A DNA stretch of 64,000 bases from Paralvinella palmiformis (taxonomy: Eukaryota; Annelida; Polychaeta; Terebellida; Alvinellidae), in the NCBI GenBank assembly GCA_025642065.1, contig JAODUP010000226.1:46001-110000 (forward strand), given 5' to 3'. The position numbers and the translations under genes were made by a program. The first letter of the stretch is position 1. Each line of letters begins with the position of its first letter. Below are positions 59,589 through 64,000 of the stretch, piece after piece. The notes beneath the pieces are model-generated. The model was not told the origin of the DNA and ran no database searches. It was given only the letters and a program-made list of their open reading frames with translations.

Positions 59589-61732
59589 TTTTCTAACGAA
59601 ATTATTATTCTGAGATTTCAACATTTTATTTGATAAAAATAAATAAATTATATGTCGACACCTTTAACTAGATAATGTAAGATAAGTGTTTATTTATATA
59701 TCTTAGCAAACATGACAGTAAATCTTCTTTATGGACATGATAATAAACATTTAACAAACATATCGTGTAGAACACAATTAATAAATGGTATAGTTGTATA
59801 ATCCTTATATCAGTGAAGTCCATTTATGATCAAAATTGATCTAATGTCATTTTTCAGTAGTTTATAGGAACATTTAACCAAAAAATGTCATAAATTTTCG
59901 TTTACAAAAGTTATGATTCTCGTGTAATCAAATATATCTGCTACGAATCTGTTGATACAGAACGATCTATAATGTATTAAACCTTTCTTTGAAAATATAA
60001 TGCCATTAGTTAACTAATAAACATTAATCTGTTCAGTTGTCGTAGTACATTCTAGACAAAAAATAAACATCACCGATGAACGATATACGAAATATCCTTT
60101 ATTGTAGTTAAATAATTTAACTAATAAACGAGAACTATGTTGTAGCAGGTAGAATCGTCGTCATGACAGGTAAGTGACGTCATAATGAAACTTGATCTTC
60201 AAAACGTCTATGCTATAAGAGTTATTTGTTTATAATGATTCATAATTCGATTAAAGGATCGATTAATCCTAACGTGTGTTAAGGTGGTAGTTTGTGTACT
60301 GCTAACAATTAACATGAATGTCTACAATATTGTATAACGAGTACAGGTAGTGATTTATTGATGTTTATTATCATTATATTAGTAATATCGTAATACTATA
60401 TCTCTGCGTGATTGACAATAACATTGTAATATTACAATCGTAGTACTAATATTATTAAAGATAGCATCAGATCATCCAATTTTATCAAACGAACATCGTG
60501 TATTACTAGCATCCATCACATGAATGGACGAATAGAAACATGAAATGTCGGCAAAAACATCTGGCAGTAAAAATATGTTTTAAGTTTTACATGAAGCCTC
60601 TCCCCCCCCCCAGCACTGCTCGATAACTTGCTAGAAGATAGGAGTACAGACACATTATTGTTTGAGTTTATTATCTAATCGCGTGTGGGCTTTTACCAAC
60701 ATCCTATTACCCCCCCCCCCCCCACACACACACACACACATAGACATACCGTCTACTCTCTATATATACATTTATTACATCAGAAAGAAACAGTTGGTCA
60801 TTTTTAAAATGTTCAGCGAAAGTTTTACGATAAACAAACCGCTTCTTCATGGCGAGCCGGTGTCTGGATCAGGTAAAATAAATCACTTAAAAGGGTTAAA
60901 TTCTACGCCAAATACAACATCTTCATCACATTAAGATAAAGAGCAAACGATAGCGTGCGTCATACAAACCTATCTAACAATAATTTAACCAGCATATAAA
61001 AACCCATTAAAATAAGCTTATTTATGTTTTAACCTGCTAATATAATAAACTATCAGATTATCACATTGGTGTCTGATAAACAGAAGTTGTCAGTCAAGTT
61101 TCATCTTTTTATCAAATTACATTTCTCTTTGTAAAGTTCGTCGTGTTACCTTTCATTAGGTCTAACAACAATAACACTATTATTATATCTCACTTTGCTC
61201 GAGGGTAGACAATATTCTCAAAACAGAGCTATATTTTCAGTCATCAAGTACCATCTGGAGCTTAAAGTACTCTACAATAGATAGGTTTAGGATGGCTCTC
61301 CTATCCCGAATGGTCATAAGGGGATCACATCAGCCAAATCATGGGTCATCAAGGTTTAACTATCTATAAGATGATGATGATATTGTGTACATTTTCCAAA
61401 CAAGTAACATTATATTGAGTTTTGAGACTATGACACTTAAAACAATTTTATCATCTGGATAAAAAAGATAGATCAGGATCTGAGAGAGTATTATAGGATA
61501 GTGCCATTAGTGGTCATGTGTTAAGATTTGTTAGACGTAATATCGAACAGTTTTCTATTTGTCCTTATCTCCGGTTACATCTGAGTTATACGGACAATGA
61601 GATGATCCCGTAGAGAAATAAACTGATCCAGACGAACTCCGTGTATTAACTGAGGATATATCTCACAGACAACAGAAATATATGATTCCATAATCTCGGG
61701 TTTTTTAAATATTCTATACTATCAACTAGACT

Positions 61733-61920
61733 GGGGGCGCCTCCGTGTCTAGCGGTAGCGTGTTGGACCACAGATCACTACCACCCGTGTTCGAATCTCG
61801 GCTTGGGCATATCTAAAGGTAGTTTCATCTTTGACTTCGCTTCATTACCGTTGGAGGTCGCTCGGTCCATTTAGCCTACCATGTGCGCAAAAATGGCCGT
61901 AAAACATCAATCATTATCAG
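61733..61920 (+). repeat. SINE-A with target-site duplication
   Basis: GGCGCCTCCGTGTCTAGCGG head, GTGTTCGAATC B box, GTAAAACATCAATCATTATC tail. CTAGACT flanks both sides. Confidence 0.85.
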
Positions 61921-62689
61921 CTAGACTCAAGTAGTTACAACATGTATCTTAATTCTACTCATGGATATACAACTTGACATCTGTCTCCTCATTAATGCCA
62001 TATTTTCAACATTTCATGGCACATGTTCCACTCAAACATTAATTTGTCAGCCGTAAAATGCCAAATTTATTAATATCTTCTGGTAAAAATATTGATTTAT
62101 AGTGAGAGAGAAAAAACCAAGTCCTCATGGGTGGCACAGACATAAACTCCCACATACGTGAAACTATTTAACCCATACTACTATCAGAAATAATAATATG
62201 TTTCTTTATATGAATATTTATGGTATTAAAACATAAATATTGTTGTTTTAAGATTATTTATGAGAACAATAGTACGTTAAATGAACTATGGAAATTCATG
62301 AGCCACGGCGACATAAAATACAGTTCGTGATTTGAACTCCGGTCAGCTAAATCAACGCTTATTGTATGCATACACATATGCATTGGTGAAGCATCTTTGG
62401 TTTGTAATAACCTAGGCATGAAGTTAGAATCGTGAATAAATTGACGTTTAAATCTTATACACATTTCACACACACACAGACACACACATATATACATATA
62501 TATGTACACCTATATTTCAGATAATATACATATTATCTGATTATACAGATTAACTGTAATACACACACACACACACACGTATGATCTGATTGATTGGTTG
62601 ATATTTTTCGTTTTATGATCTATTTATTATTTTATTCCCAGTATAATCCCTTATTCTTGAGTAACTATTATATATCTTTAACGCTCCCC

Positions 62690-62822
62690 TCAGTGGAGAT
62701 AGCAGCCCAATTTTAGGTGGTCAGCCACCCATGATGTTGTGAGCCGAGAAATTAATCAATGGAAAAGTTGTGATCGTTGACGATTAGAGCACATGTTTAA
62801 TCATTAAACTACCTAGCTCACT
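62690..62822 (-). repeat. SINE-C, degraded
   Basis: Same body as 9170-9320 (GTCAGCCACCCATGATGTTG, TGAGCCGAGAAATTAATC) with a decayed tRNA head. Confidence 0.65.
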
Positions 62823-63104
62823 CTCTGCCTCGTGTGGTATCTAGTCTAGATCAAATAGTTATCACAAACAATACACTGGCGTTATGATAGCAGTGACACT
62901 ATAACATTTTGAACACCTCCCCCAACACCCTTATTTTACAGATCTTTCTCGCCTGTAGTAAATTTTAATTTGTTTTTCAAAACAATTTTTTTACCTAAAC
63001 CGAAATCTCCTCTAAAATATGATAATAATTGGATTACAAATATTTGTAATAATATAATAATGCATGTTTATATAACACCAGAACCAGGTAACCCCAGGGG
63101 TTTT

Positions 63105-63340
63105 TTAACCCTGTTCTGAGGCCTGTTTACCCCAAAAAAGATTAATCCCAGGAACTCAATGCATGCTTTTTCCAAACCCCAAAACACAGCCATGCTCCCG
63201 AGGAAGCATACAATGCATGCTGCCATTACTCAAACACACAGCCATTGCGCCTTTTCCCGGGGGGATGCAGTCGAATCCGGGATCCCCCCCTTCGGTTACG
63301 AGTCCTACGCTCTAACTAACTGTGCTATCACGACTCGACA
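63105..63340 (-). repeat. tRNA-derived SINE-D
   Basis: - strand: GATAGCACAGTTAGTTAGAG head; body with ATACAATGCATGCTGCCATT and CAAACACACAGCCATTG. Same orientation as 3165-3400. Confidence 0.75.
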
Positions 63341-63743
63341 TATAATTATTAGCTACCGCAGCAACAAGAAAACCTCTGCTTAATCTGATGCAATTATATT
63401 AGTTCAGCATATTCCAAGTTTTAAAAAAATTAATATTTAACCAAAACTACAGAATAAAACAATAACTTGACCATTTTTGTGTCTGCAAAAATATAACTAA
63501 ATTTGAAAATTTAAATACATGGATAAATAAAGTAAAAACCATAGCAACATTTATCAATCAATAAGTCACAACCTTTCAATTAGATCAATTGAATAAACAT
63601 ATTTTCACTGTTGATTATTTACCATAATGTCAATATCTTACACAAGTTTAGCCAGATAGTCATAAATCAAACACTGTATGTCTAATTTAAAAATATTAGC
63701 CAAATTTATCTTTACTACCTAAGGATATACACACACACAGATG

Positions 63744-64000
63744 GCTAATTAATAATCAAGTTATGCCAATTCAGTGATAGAAACTAGCTATCGTATGTTA
63801 TTTTATTTCAATGTTTCATCAAGAGGGAAATTTACGTTTATTCTATAGTACATTTACGGGCAGAGTAAATTTAGGATCATAAAGGTTTGCCAGAGGTTCT
63901 ATAGTCAAATAATTATTATAATGGCTAGCAGTAGTAGTCGGTTGAATGGAAACTACTTATTTGGTATTCGCTTTATACTTAAACACTGTGTTGCTTCGCT
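63744..64000 (-). repeat. Long inverted repeat, right arm (runs off the window)
   Basis: Inverted copy of 59291-59588, interrupted only by small indels and substitutions. The window ends inside the arm, so its outer boundary is unknown. Confidence 0.85.

Larger units (their letters stand above)
59589..63743. other. Spacer between long inverted-repeat arms
   Basis: 4.2 kb of AT-rich DNA with SINE-A (61733), SINE-C (62690), SINE-D (63105) and short CA tracts. No ORF looks coding and no splice-linked exon series was found. Confidence 0.5.

Overview
The window is AT-rich animal nuclear DNA: GT-AG introns, an AATAAA polyadenylation signal, dense microsatellites, several tRNA-derived SINE families, short inverted-repeat transposons (MITEs) and decayed LINEs. 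Its repeat style suggests a marine invertebrate, perhaps a mollusc; that is an impression, not a measurement.

About 65% of the window is one gene. Positions 976-42172 on the + strand hold a complete, frame-consistent 23-exon gene for the axonemal dynein intermediate chain DNAI4 (WDR78). All splice phases join, giving 836 codons plus stop, close to the roughly 850 residues of the vertebrate protein. Exons 1-11 encode the N-terminal region and exons 12-22 a WD40 propeller. A 30-nt phase-compatible microexon (33921-33950) is a likely extra or alternative exon. Three small phase-0 candidates inside intron 6 could make a truncated isoform.

Upstream, 518-526 on the - strand reads ATG GCG GAG followed by a consensus splice donor. 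It lies head-to-head with DNAI4 across about 450 bp. In human, MIER1, one isoform of which begins Met-Ala-Glu, lies head-to-head with DNAI4. I therefore infer that this is the first coding exon of a MIER1 orthologue and that the promoter is bidirectional and anciently conserved.

Downstream, 42240-50765 is intergenic and repeat-filled. It includes a decayed LINE (45361-46690), the C-terminal fragment of another, and a tRNA-SINE with target-site duplications. At 50766-53080 on the - strand, converging on DNAI4, is an unrecognised gene read from exon structure: a phase 1-1 sushi (CCP) exon, a transmembrane exon, and three small exons giving a cytoplasmic tail with a YENI motif and a stop. Its 5' exons are not secured; a possible first exon lies at 58359-58365. 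Two minisatellites (20 bp x 12 and 45 bp x 9) sit in its introns.

The right end (58.4-64 kb) holds no gene I can support. It carries a long inverted repeat, with arms at 59291-59588 and about 63744-64000; the second arm runs off the window. Nested insertions give a relative chronology: SINE-A copies sit inside a hAT-like MITE and inside one copy of a duplicated repeat.
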